Of a stretch of 64,000 nt of DNA, positions 9,628 to 17,212 are shown in pieces (the stretch's first letter is position 1; each line of letters begins with the position of its first letter). Position numbers and translations under genes: made by a program. The notes under the pieces were generated by a model. That model ran no database searches, had not been told where the DNA came from, and saw only the letters and a program-made list of their open reading frames with translations. The DNA comes from Gemmatimonadaceae bacterium (lineage in GTDB: Bacteria; Gemmatimonadota; Gemmatimonadetes; Gemmatimonadales; Gemmatimonadaceae): NCBI GenBank assembly GCA_040882285.1, contig JBBEBQ010000020.1, positions 1-64,000 of the forward strand. The letters run 5' to 3'.

Positions 9628-9772
9628 TGTAGAATAAGTCCCTCGAGCATTTGCGCGATCGGATTGTTGAAAACTCGACCGCCAGAGCCCCCCAATCGAC
9701 GATCACCACGTCGGGAATGATCGGAGCACCGCCCAGAAAGGCGACCACCGCGTCTCGACGACTTATTCTACA
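9628..9772. repeat. inverted repeat flanking a gene-less 120-bp segment
   Basis: TGTAGAATAAGTC at 9628-9640 and its perfect complement GACTTATTCTACA at 9760-9772; pairing extends to CGAG/CTCG a few bases inside each arm. The right arm overlaps the presumed outer core of the 9768-9859 attC-like site. The enclosed DNA has no convincing gene. It may be the remnant of a further cassette or a mobile scar. Confidence 0.6.
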
Positions 9773-9859
9773 ACGCCACGGTTCAGCTGCAGCGGAATGA
9801 AACAAAGCGCGAAACGCGCACACAATAGATCCGCTGTCTGCTGCAACCGTTTGTTAGCC
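9768..9859 (-). other. attC-like recombination site (cassette 2 end)
   Basis: 92 bp. Read on the minus strand it starts with GGCTAAC (9859-9853), continues with an arm ending CAGCGGA, contains an inner GCGCGAAACGCGC hairpin, and closes with GTTGTAG (9774-9768). The two arms (ACGGTT..CAGCGGA on the plus strand at 9778-9796 and TCCGCTG..AACCGT at 9831-9850) pair except for two single-base bulges (G and A) and one two-base mismatch. Core sites plus extrahelical bases are the structural hallmark of attC. It lies 3' of the 9957-11789 gene, as an attC should. The outer core departs from GTTRRRY. Confidence 0.7.
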
Positions 9860-9956
9860 GGCAGCGTGCTTCCACGATGCCTATACCGTCTCATTGAAGA
9901 CTCAGTCGATCTGGTGGTCATTCGGAATGATCGCGGTGAGGTTGATCAGCCTGTCG

Positions 9957-11789
9957 CTACCGTTTTATTGGTTGGAGCGACACTCGATCCCAATCCACGA
10001 GCTGGAGCGTCGAGGACGAGAAACTGGTCAGGAGCAAGGTTCGCCCGTCCGGCGTCGTCTGGAGCTCGCGCGGGAACGCACCCGCCGAAATTGTTCCCAG
10101 CACGGCGGCGGCGCCAGCCGACATTCGCATTGCATCGACAACGGTCAGATTTTGATCATCAGTCTGCCTGGCGGCAAATCGGTTCGAGTTTGCGACAATG
10201 ATCCTCGCGCCATCGTCCACCACGGCGACGCCGACTGGCGCAGGGCCAACCGGTACCTGGGCGAGAAGCGCGCCCATCCGGTTTTCGCGCAGCTTTCTCG
10301 TATCGAAAGCGAGAAGTGCGTCGCTGTTGCGCGCGGTCACGTACGCCACATCTCCTTTGGGTGAAAGCACAAGTCGCACCGGACTGCATCCTGCGGGCGC
10401 GGCAGCCACGATGGCATTCACCGGATCCGTCTTCGCGCGCTCCACGTCAATGACAAGAACCGCGCCTGGTGGATTGACCGGCTCGGCCGTCGGCCCGGTA
10501 CCTTCCCGGCGGCAAGCCTTCGCCCAGGCGAGCTTCGCGGGGGCAATCTGACTCGTCGTATACAGGTAGCGCTGATCGGCCGAGAAGGTGAGCGCGACCG
10601 GAAAGCTGCCAACGGGAATCTTGCCGACGACCGCCGTCGCCGCAAAGTGGGAGGCCCGCGCCTTGACCAGATCCACCACCGTTATTGTCTGTGCGGCTTC
10701 GTCACTCACGAACAGGAAACCGTCGTCAGAGGTGACATTGAGGTAGAAACGCACGGGCCGGCCGCCGTCGCGCAGCTCGCCGAGAACGGCGTCGGTCCGC
10801 CCCATGATCAGGCGTTGCAGATCCACGAACACGACGCCGTCGCCGGCAGCGGCCATCAGCAGTGAACCATCGCGCGTGAGCGCAATCCCGTACGCAGGGA
10901 CTTCCAGTGGTAGCAGGCGCGCGAGTGACACAACGCCGGTCGACCGGCTGAAGAGCGCGATGGCACCCGGCCAGCCGAGCTTCGTCGACGCGAGCGATGC
11001 CACCAGCCAGCAACCATCCGGCGTCGCCAGCGCCATCACCGGATTGCCGGGCAGTTCGACGCGAGTGATCGGCTCTCGGCTGGGCTCGTTACAGCGGCCG
11101 AAACTGCCGAACGGCAGAGAGCGCTCTGCTCCACCCTGTCGCAGTGCTGCCGCAGGCCGGGTGGTCGCCGGTGTTTCCGCCGCGCGCGTGGCAGTCCAGC
11201 CGAGTGCGGGGATCACGCCGCTTGCGATGCTGCCGTCCGGCAGAACGGCCATCCGCGCCTCGCCGAACCCGGGGAATACGACCGTGGCCGAGTCGGTCGT
11301 CGGCCAGACCACGTTCCAGCTCGTGGTGTCCATCTGTTGGAGCTGTACCACCGGCACCCGCACGGCTTGCGTGGTCGCGCGGGTACTACGGAGAAGCTGC
11401 TCGAGGAGCGCAAAGGATATGAGATACATCGGCATCGCCGGGACACCCGTGACGATTTCGCGCTGCCGTGGCTGTCCGCGCAAAAAGCCGGAAAGGCGAA
11501 CCGTATCTGCCGTGAAGCGCATGACACTGTTCGCCCACCAGCCCCAGTCAAGCGAGGACTCGATCGAAGCGATGCCGCCATCGCGCCGCAGGCGCGCAAC
11601 GTAGTGGAAGCGCTCGCCGCCGGGTCCGAACACGTCCCCCGCAAGAGTTTCGGCCCCACGCTCGAAATGCTCGACCGCGACCGTGTCGGTCCCCCGCACG
11701 ATTACGAAGCCGCCACGCGTTATGACGCCTTGGGCGCGAGCCGTGGCCGGGAGCAGCAGGAACACCAGTGTTGCCAACGCACGGAGCAT
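9957..11789 (-). CDS. exported YncE-like beta-propeller protein (integron cassette gene)
   Basis: 610 residues with a signal peptide (MLRALATLVFLLLPATARAQ). Residues about 20-210 form a domain without a match I recognise; residues about 240-610 contain repeated propeller blades with the pattern 'xVxxxDxxRxxxxxxG' and 'PDGRTLLLTSFSSSTLQLVD', like YncE/lactonase-type seven-bladed propellers (examples: 'TFSADQRYLYTTSQ', 'VLSPKGDVAYVTARNSD'). It probably acts in the periplasm, perhaps as a ligand-binding scaffold. The start codon lies only 8 bases after the core GTTAGCC of the upstream attC-like site and its stop is followed by the second, so it fits as the second gene cassette, though cassette genes are usually far shorter. 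Confidence 0.75.
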   Translation of the reverse strand: MLRALATLVFLLLPATARAQGVITRGGFVIVRGTDTVAVEHFERGAETLAGDVFGPGGERFHYVARLRRDGGIASIESSLDWGWWANSVMRFTADTVRLSGFLRGQPRQREIVTGVPAMPMYLISFALLEQLLRSTRATTQAVRVPVVQLQQMDTTSWNVVWPTTDSATVVFPGFGEARMAVLPDGSIASGVIPALGWTATRAAETPATTRPAAALRQGGAERSLPFGSFGRCNEPSREPITRVELPGNPVMALATPDGCWLVASLASTKLGWPGAIALFSRSTGVVSLARLLPLEVPAYGIALTRDGSLLMAAAGDGVVFVDLQRLIMGRTDAVLGELRDGGRPVRFYLNVTSDDGFLFVSDEAAQTITVVDLVKARASHFAATAVVGKIPVGSFPVALTFSADQRYLYTTSQIAPAKLAWAKACRREGTGPTAEPVNPPGAVLVIDVERAKTDPVNAIVAAAPAGCSPVRLVLSPKGDVAYVTARNSDALLAFDTRKLRENRMGALLAQVPVGPAPVGVAVVDDGARIIVANSNRFAARQTDDQNLTVVDAMRMSAGAAAVLGTISAGAFPRELQTTPDGRTLLLTSFSSSTLQLVDWDRVSLQPIKR

Positions 11790-11797
11790 GTTCGTCC

Positions 11798-11908
11798 GGC
11801 TAACGCGCCGGAGTTAACCTGCCGGCGTTTCCAATAAAATGCGGCTCGCGAGCTCTGCGAGCGAGCCGCCACCGCAGAGCGCCGGTCAGGTTCAACTCCT
11901 CGTTAGGC
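11798..11908 (-). other. attC-like recombination site (cassette 1 end)
   Basis: 111 bp. On the minus strand it opens with the perfect core GCCTAAC (11908-11902) and ends with GTTAGCC (11804-11798). The long arms, GGAGTT-AACCTG-CCGGCG on the left of the plus strand and their complement on the right, pair over about 18 bases with two single-base bulges (G and A), while the centre holds a variable GCGGCTCGC/GCGAGCCGC hairpin. This combination (inverted cores, extrahelical bases, variable terminal structure) is what defines attC sites. It sits 80 bp after the stop of the 11988-13811 gene and 8 bp before the next start. Confidence 0.85.
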
Positions 11909-11987
11909 CGCGCCCAAGATCGTGCAAGTCGCCGAGGCGGATCTGACCGCTATCGAGAAACACGAGAGGGCCTTCGTGCCGCCGCCG

Positions 11988-13811
11988 TCATTCGCGCGGA
12001 GGCTGGAGTCCGGAGTCTCCTGGCATCTTCAGAATCCATATCTCCCCACGGTCCCTGCCGGATGCAAACGCGAGTCGTCTTCCATTGGGATGTATGCGCA
12101 CGTGGTTCTCGGCGCAGCAATCGTACAGCAGGCGGACCGGTTCGCCTCCGCGCACGCTGATGGACCAGAGGCTCGCCTGCTCGCCGCTCTCGATCTTGAA
12201 CACGAGCCCGGAGCCGTCGGGCATCCACGTTACAGGCGGTCCAATTCGGCCGCGATCGGGCCGAAAGACCGTGCGCGAGCTTCCGCTGCCCGTCGTGGAA
12301 ATAACGCGCAGCTCGACGTGACCCGAGGTGTCGTCGCGCGCGAGAAATGCCAGTTGCGTCCCATCTGGTGAAACAGACAGAGACGCTGTGACTGCTCTTG
12401 CTGTGCCGATCACGCGCATGACTCCAGTCTCCGCATCGGCAGCCACGAGGTTGTTCCCACGACCGCGGCCCTGCGGTCGCGCAACCATGTAGAGACTGCG
12501 GCCGTCCGGTCCCACATCGAACCACTTGATGGCGCTGCGGCCGACTGACGGCGGCGTCATCACGCGCCGGTGACTTCCGTCGCGAAGATCCAGCGCGAAG
12601 ATGCCGTCCAGGCCGCGTTCATACGCGAAGAGAATGATTCGGTCCGCCGTCGCCCACCGGAAGGTTCCATTGCTGGTGTGGAGCGCGGGGGTGAGTACAA
12701 TAGTCCGAACAATCTCTCCGGTCGTCGAAGCGATTTGCAGCCTCTCGACCGGATCTGGAAGGGGATCGTGGGTGACAAACGCCAAGCGGGCGCCATCGGG
12801 TGACCAGTCGGCTGCAAAGCTTCTGCGCCACGGCGGCTCGTGGACCGCCCGTGGCATTCGCACGTTATCTCCGCCAGCGGGGTCCACTTCTGCGGCGTGT
12901 ACTCGTGTGGTCTCGGTCATAACGCCATACGCGTACCCGTCGCGCGTAAAACCGAGAGGGACGAGCGCAGGAACGTTGGCGTGGATGAGCTCTGGTTCGC
13001 CTATCGGCCGGCCCGCCCGCACCCGAAGCCGCCAAATTGATGGCGTGCCGTTGCGGTCGCTGTAGAAGAGAATCCCATCTCCGCCGGGGAGCCAACCGAG
13101 AAGTCGATCGGAGCCTGGCCCAGACACGAGCACTGTTTCCGCGCCTCCCGCTGAGGGCACGACTAAGATGTCGCGGGTTGACGCGGTCGGGTTCGGCGGA
13201 TAGTCGTATGCGACGTACCGTCCGTCCGGTGACAAATCGGCGTCCGGATATGCCTGGTCATGTCCCCCGCCAGGCGTCTGCCAGCCAAGAGCTTTGACCG
13301 TCCGTATCGGGCCGCCCCCTGCGGGAACGAGACCGAGCTGCCAGGTCTGGTCCTTTCCCTGCACGGCGACTAGGATCTCGTCGCTCGAAGCGGACCAGTC
13401 GACGGGATCGATGTAGTAGCGATCAGGATCGGCAGGAACCACAGTTCGGAAGCGACCGCTGACGGTACTCATGACCCGCAACTCGTGAGCATTCACCGAA
13501 TCGATATACCACGCGACCGCAATGCGCCGAGCGTCAGGTGAAAAGGCAGACGTCCACGCGTACCCGCCGGTGTAGCCCTGGCCGGTGAGATCGCGGGCCT
13601 CTCCCGAGCGGAGATCGACGAGCTGGAGGTCGCCGCTTGCCCAGTTGACCTGCGACAGGTAACGGCCGTCGGGTGAAATGTCGCCGCTGATGAAGTCCGG
13701 GCTGCCCGACCAAGCCCGTGTTACCAGAGCGTCCGCCGGATGCTGTATGTTGACGGCGCATGCCGCGGATGCTGCGAGGAGAAGACAACTGCCTAGTACA
13801 TTGATTCTCAT
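11988..13811 (-). CDS. TolB-like PD40/WD40 beta-propeller lipoprotein (integron cassette gene)
   Basis: 607 residues from ATG 13811, preceded by GGAGGCGGG. The N-terminus MRINVLGSCLLLAASAAC gives a lipoprotein signal with Cys18. The body is a series of PD40 blades: 'DISPDGRYLSQVNW', 'AFSPDARRIAVAWY', 'DLSPDGRYVAYDY', 'DWSPDGARLAFVTH', 'SVSPDGTQLAFLAR', 'RIHPNGRRLAFASG', as in TolB and related periplasmic propellers. It is a lipid-anchored propeller of unknown partner. It begins 35 bp after a GTTAGGC core and ends 80 bp before an attC-like site, so it is best read as the first integron cassette (about 2.05 kb), with its own ribosome binding site. Confidence 0.8.
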   Translation of the reverse strand: MRINVLGSCLLLAASAACAVNIQHPADALVTRAWSGSPDFISGDISPDGRYLSQVNWASGDLQLVDLRSGEARDLTGQGYTGGYAWTSAFSPDARRIAVAWYIDSVNAHELRVMSTVSGRFRTVVPADPDRYYIDPVDWSASSDEILVAVQGKDQTWQLGLVPAGGGPIRTVKALGWQTPGGGHDQAYPDADLSPDGRYVAYDYPPNPTASTRDILVVPSAGGAETVLVSGPGSDRLLGWLPGGDGILFYSDRNGTPSIWRLRVRAGRPIGEPELIHANVPALVPLGFTRDGYAYGVMTETTRVHAAEVDPAGGDNVRMPRAVHEPPWRRSFAADWSPDGARLAFVTHDPLPDPVERLQIASTTGEIVRTIVLTPALHTSNGTFRWATADRIILFAYERGLDGIFALDLRDGSHRRVMTPPSVGRSAIKWFDVGPDGRSLYMVARPQGRGRGNNLVAADAETGVMRVIGTARAVTASLSVSPDGTQLAFLARDDTSGHVELRVISTTGSGSSRTVFRPDRGRIGPPVTWMPDGSGLVFKIESGEQASLWSISVRGGEPVRLLYDCCAENHVRIHPNGRRLAFASGRDRGEIWILKMPGDSGLQPPRE

Positions 13812-13845
13812 CCCGCCTCCATTGCGCCGGCGTGCGCTGCGTCGA

Positions 13846-13922
13846 CGGCCTAACTATCTATTCACCTGCACAGGATACTACCCCTTATTCTGGCAACGCA
13901 GCAAGCATCGCCGCAATATCTG
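13846..13922 (-). other. attI-like site at the 3' side of the integrase remnant
   Basis: On the minus strand the 70 bases after the integrase stop end in the perfect core GTTAGGC (13852-13846). No inverted partner is found between the stop and this core, so it is not an attC but fits the simple, non-palindromic attI type. It marks the junction from which the first cassette begins. Assignment depends on the neighbouring integrase remnant and attC-like sites. Confidence 0.5.
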
Positions 13923-14531
13923 CTATTCGCCACCCAGCCGGTCCGCCGGACTCCGGACGCCTAACCGCCCGCGGTTCAGGACGTGGGTGTAAATCATCGT
14001 CGTACTGACGTCCGTGTGCCCCAGCAGTTCCTGCAGCGTCCGAATATCGTACCCGTCTTCCAGTAGGTGAGTCGCGAATGAGAGCCGCAGCGTGTGGCAC
14101 GTCGCCCGCTTCGCCAGCCCGGCCTCCCGAACCGCGTGCTGCATCGCACGCTGCACCGCGGTCTCATGCACGTGATGCCGGCGCTCTTGCCCGCTGGCGG
14201 CATCCCGATGGCGACGCGAGGCGGGAAACACCCACTGCCACGCCAACTCCGTAGCCCAAGCGGGCGCCTTGCGGTCCAGCGCCTCCGGCAACGCGACATG
14301 TCCCGCCCCGTCGCTCAGGTCGCGCGCGTGCAACGCACGCACGCGCACCAGGTGCTTCTCCAGTGCCGGGCGGGCGATATCGGGTAGCATGGTGACGCGG
14401 TCTTTTCCGCCCTTGCCGCGTCGCACACGGATTTCTCCGCGCGCGAAGTCGAGGTCCTTCACACGTAACGTCAGGCACTCCAGCAAGCGCAGCCCCGCCC
14501 ATACAGCAGCAGGGCAATCAGGCACGCGGTT
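13923..14531 (-). pseudogene. intI: integron integrase (IntI-type tyrosine recombinase), 5'-truncated and frameshifted
   Basis: The catalytic half of an integron integrase is readable on the minus strand: box I '[17 protein letters not shown]', then '[14 protein letters not shown]', the IntI-specific insert '[28 protein letters not shown]', box II '[13 protein letters not shown]', '[17 protein letters not shown]' with the nucleophilic tyrosine, and the C-terminal 'SPADRL'. All R-H-R-H-Y residues are kept. Upstream, '[11 protein letters not shown]' is readable in another frame and joins box I only if one base is restored at about 14490-14500 (TATGGGCGGGGC for the expected TAT GGG GCG GGG). The gene then stops abruptly at the stop codon of the oxidoreductase gene (14532), so the N-terminal core-binding domain is missing. 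An intact C-terminal ORF of 200 codons remains but activity is unlikely. Confidence 0.82.
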
Positions 14532-15551
14532 CTAGTCGTCCTTCTGGCCGAAGATCGCCATGTTCGAGCTGTGCCCCGGCGCGACTTTCTTCTCCGGGTA
14601 GATCCAGTGCACCGCCTGGTTCACCGCGGCGGCGGCTTCACCGAAGCCGGTCGCGATCAGCTTGAGCTTGCCGGGATACGTCGTGATGTCGCCCGCGGCC
14701 CATACCCCCGCGCGGCCCGTCTCCATCCGGCTGTTCACCGCGATGTCGTTCCCCTCAAACGTGAGCCCCCAATCCTTGAGCGCGCCGAGCTCGCTGTGAA
14801 AGCCAAGCATCGGCAGCACGGAGTCCGCCTCGATGTCGCGCGTCGTCTTGGCTTTCACGTCCCGAACGCGCACGCCACGCAGCGTGTCGCCTTCGGCGAG
14901 GATCTCCTGCAGCTCGTGGAACGGGAGCAGCGTCGTCCGGCCGGCCGGCGGACACGCCGCGACCACCTCCGCTACCGTGGCCGCGTGCGCGCGGAAGCGG
15001 TCGCTCCGGTGGACGAGCGTGATCTCCGTCGCGACGTCGCGGAGCTGGTGCGCCCAGTCGAACGCCGAGTCGCCGCCGCCGATGATCACGATCCTCTGCG
15101 ACTGGAACTGCGCCGGATCCACGACGCGGTCGTACACGCCGCGGCCGTACCATTCGTCGGTGCCCTTCTGCGGCAGCCGCCGCGGGAAGAACGCGCCGAG
15201 CCCGCCGGCGATCACCACCGCCCGCGTCGGGAATCGGTCGGTCTCGGTCGCGAGCACGAAGCCGCCGTCGGCTTCCTCCAGCGCGATGACGTTCTGGTTG
15301 AGGTGCGCCGGCGCGCCGAACTGGAAGGCCTGCTCGGCCAGCTCGCGCACGAGATTCTTGGCGAGCACCTGCCGGTACCCGCCGACGTCGAAGATGTACT
15401 TCTCCGGATACAGCGCCGTGAGCTGCCCGCCGATCTCGGGGAGCGCGTCCAGGATCTGCGCGCGGACGCCGCGCATGCCGGCGTAAAAAAGGGCGAACAG
15501 GCCCGTGGGCCCGGCACCTATGATCGTGATGTCGACTGATTCGTGGTTCAT
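14532..15551 (-). CDS. ferredoxin-NADP+ reductase, thioredoxin-reductase-like (FNR type 2)
   Basis: 339 residues from ATG 15551 (a TTG three codons earlier is less likely). Residues 8-17 hold the FAD Rossmann motif 'ITIIGAGPTG', about residues 165-175 the NADP-binding 'IIGGGDSAFDWA', and the C-terminal 'AAGDITTYPGKLKLIATGFG' binds FAD. There is no CxxC redox pair between the NADP motifs, which separates it from true thioredoxin reductase and matches the TrxB-like ferredoxin/flavodoxin-NADP reductases. It transfers electrons between NADPH and ferredoxin or flavodoxin in the cytosol. It is divergent to pduO with only 13 bases between start codons. The integrase remnant ends exactly at its stop codon. 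Confidence 0.88.
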   Translation of the reverse strand: MNHESVDITIIGAGPTGLFALFYAGMRGVRAQILDALPEIGGQLTALYPEKYIFDVGGYRQVLAKNLVRELAEQAFQFGAPAHLNQNVIALEEADGGFVLATETDRFPTRAVVIAGGLGAFFPRRLPQKGTDEWYGRGVYDRVVDPAQFQSQRIVIIGGGDSAFDWAHQLRDVATEITLVHRSDRFRAHAATVAEVVAACPPAGRTTLLPFHELQEILAEGDTLRGVRVRDVKAKTTRDIEADSVLPMLGFHSELGALKDWGLTFEGNDIAVNSRMETGRAGVWAAGDITTYPGKLKLIATGFGEAAAAVNQAVHWIYPEKKVAPGHSSNMAIFGQKDD

Positions 15552-15564
15552 TATGTTCAACGGG

Positions 15565-16110
15565 ATGAAAATCTACACGCGCACTGGCGACCTCGGAGAC
15601 ACCGGCCTCTTTGGCGGCGGGCGCGTTCAGAAAGATGACCCGCGCGTCGCCGCATATGGCGACGTGGACGAGCTGAACTCCGTGATCGGACTGGCGCGGT
15701 CGGGCGACGCGCTGCCGCGGGTGGACGAAGTGCTGGTAGGGATCCAGCGCGATCTTTTCGGCATCGGCGCGCTGCTCGCGACGCCCGACTTGGAGAAGAT
15801 GCAGCAGCATCTCACCAAGGCCCGGATCGACGCCGCGCGCATCGTCGAGCTGGAGCGCGCGATCGACGCCTGCGAGGCGGAGCTGGATCCGCTCAAGGCT
15901 TTCATCATCCCGGGCGGCTCGCCCAAGGGCGCGGCGCTGCATCTCGCCCGAACCGTCTGCCGCAGGGCCGAGCGGGCGGTAGTCGGGCTCGCCAGGGCGA
16001 CCACCATCCCGCCGGTAGTGGTGATCTATCTGAACCGGCTCTCCGACCTGCTGTTCGTGCTGGCCCGCGTCGCCAACAAAAGGGCGGCGGCCGGCGAAGT
16101 GACCTGGTAG
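15565..16110 (+). CDS. pduO: cob(I)yrinic acid a,c-diamide adenosyltransferase, PduO type
   Basis: 181 residues. The N-terminus 'MKIYTRTGDLGDTGLFGGGR' is the ATP-binding signature of PduO-type ATP:corrinoid adenosyltransferases, followed by 'AYGDVDELNSVIGLAR' and the C-terminal 'CRRAERAVV' and 'YLNRLSDLLFVLAR' helices that form the trimer active site. It adenosylates cob(I)alamin to make coenzyme B12. ATG 15565 is chosen because the family motif begins there; a TATGTT box 7 bases upstream suggests a leaderless transcript. It is followed 10 bp later by aroB in the same orientation. The window also encodes B12-dependent MetH. Confidence 0.93.
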   Translation: MKIYTRTGDLGDTGLFGGGRVQKDDPRVAAYGDVDELNSVIGLARSGDALPRVDEVLVGIQRDLFGIGALLATPDLEKMQQHLTKARIDAARIVELERAIDACEAELDPLKAFIIPGGSPKGAALHLARTVCRRAERAVVGLARATTIPPVVVIYLNRLSDLLFVLARVANKRAAAGEVTW

Positions 16111-16120
16111 GGCCGGGTCG

Positions 16121-17212
16121 ATGTCGACTTTGAGAAAGCTGTCCGTCACTGGACCGCCGGTCGTCGTTTCGGCCGGGTCGCTCGCGCAGTTCGGGGCCGA
16201 GATTGCCGCGGTTGCGCCCGCGTTCCGCTACGCGATCATCACCGACTCCATCGTCGGGCCACTGTATGCCGAGCGGCTTGCGGGCTCGTTTCCAGATCCG
16301 ACCAGCGTTTCAGTTCTAACCGTTTCCGCTGGCGAATCGCACAAAACTAGAGACAGTTGGGCGACATTAACCGACCAGTTAAGTAGCACTGGCCACGGTC
16401 GTGACACTACCATCGTGGGTTTGGGCGGCGGAATGGTTGGGGACCTCGCCGGATTCGTGGCGGCTACCTATATGAGGGGAGTCCCGCTGATACACGTCCC
16501 CACCAGCCTTCTTGCCATGGTGGACTCGGCCCATGGCGGCAAGACGGGCGTGGACACGACCGGCGGGAAGAATCTGGTGGGGGCATTTCACCCCGCAACC
16601 GCGATTTTTATCGATCCGGAAGTCCTTGCCACACTTCCACTTACAGAATTCCAGTCCGGGCTGGCTGAAATATTGAAACATGGAATCGTGCAAGACGTGC
16701 AATATTTCACGGACGTCGTGGCCGAGCTGCCTGGATTGCTCAGCCAATCGGGGGCTTCGGGTGACACCCTCGCTCGGCTCATCGTCCGTAGTGTGGAGAT
16801 AAAGACGGAGATCGTGGCCCGGGACGAGCGGGAGCACGGTCTCAGAAAGATTCTGAATTTCGGCCACACCCTCGGCCACGGGATCGAGGCGGCCAGCGGG
16901 TACTCGCTGCTCCATGGCGAGGCGGTGGCCATAGGGATGTGCGCGGAGGCCAAGGCGGCCGAGCGCGCGGGGATCGCGGAGGCCGGTACGGCCGAAGCGG
17001 TTCGGAAGGCGGTGTGCCTGGCGGGGCTTCCGACCGTCTTGCCGCTGAGTGTCAGCGTCGAGCGAGTGATGCAGCTCGCCCGCGCCGACAAGAAGAAGCG
17101 ATCGGGCGAGATCGAGTACGCCTTGCCCGAGAGAGTGGGAAGGATGGCTGGCCGTGACAGTGGATGGACGCTGCCGTTGCCCGACACCCTCGTGCAGGAG
17201 GTGCTGCAATGA
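16121..17212 (+). CDS. aroB: 3-dehydroquinate synthase
   Basis: 363 residues, the usual family length. Diagnostic segments are the NAD-binding 'GLGGGMVGDLAGFVAATYMRG', 'PTSLLAMVDSAHGGKTGVD', 'KNLVGAFHPA' and the zinc-binding region 'ILNFGHTLGHGIEA' with 'LLHGEAVAIGM'. It converts DAHP to 3-dehydroquinate, the second step of the shikimate pathway. It follows pduO by 10 bp and its TGA overlaps the ATG of the next gene. The first 300 bases look less GC-rich than the neighbours. Confidence 0.96.
   Translation: MSTLRKLSVTGPPVVVSAGSLAQFGAEIAAVAPAFRYAIITDSIVGPLYAERLAGSFPDPTSVSVLTVSAGESHKTRDSWATLTDQLSSTGHGRDTTIVGLGGGMVGDLAGFVAATYMRGVPLIHVPTSLLAMVDSAHGGKTGVDTTGGKNLVGAFHPATAIFIDPEVLATLPLTEFQSGLAEILKHGIVQDVQYFTDVVAELPGLLSQSGASGDTLARLIVRSVEIKTEIVARDEREHGLRKILNFGHTLGHGIEAASGYSLLHGEAVAIGMCAEAKAAERAGIAEAGTAEAVRKAVCLAGLPTVLPLSVSVERVMQLARADKKKRSGEIEYALPERVGRMAGRDSGWTLPLPDTLVQEVLQ

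Noticed and set aside
9467-9823. A 118-codon minus-strand frame starting inside the 9768-9859 attC-like site
   Set aside because: Starts in the recombination site, overlaps the thioesterase start in another frame and has no conserved domain; possibly debris of a lost cassette gene.
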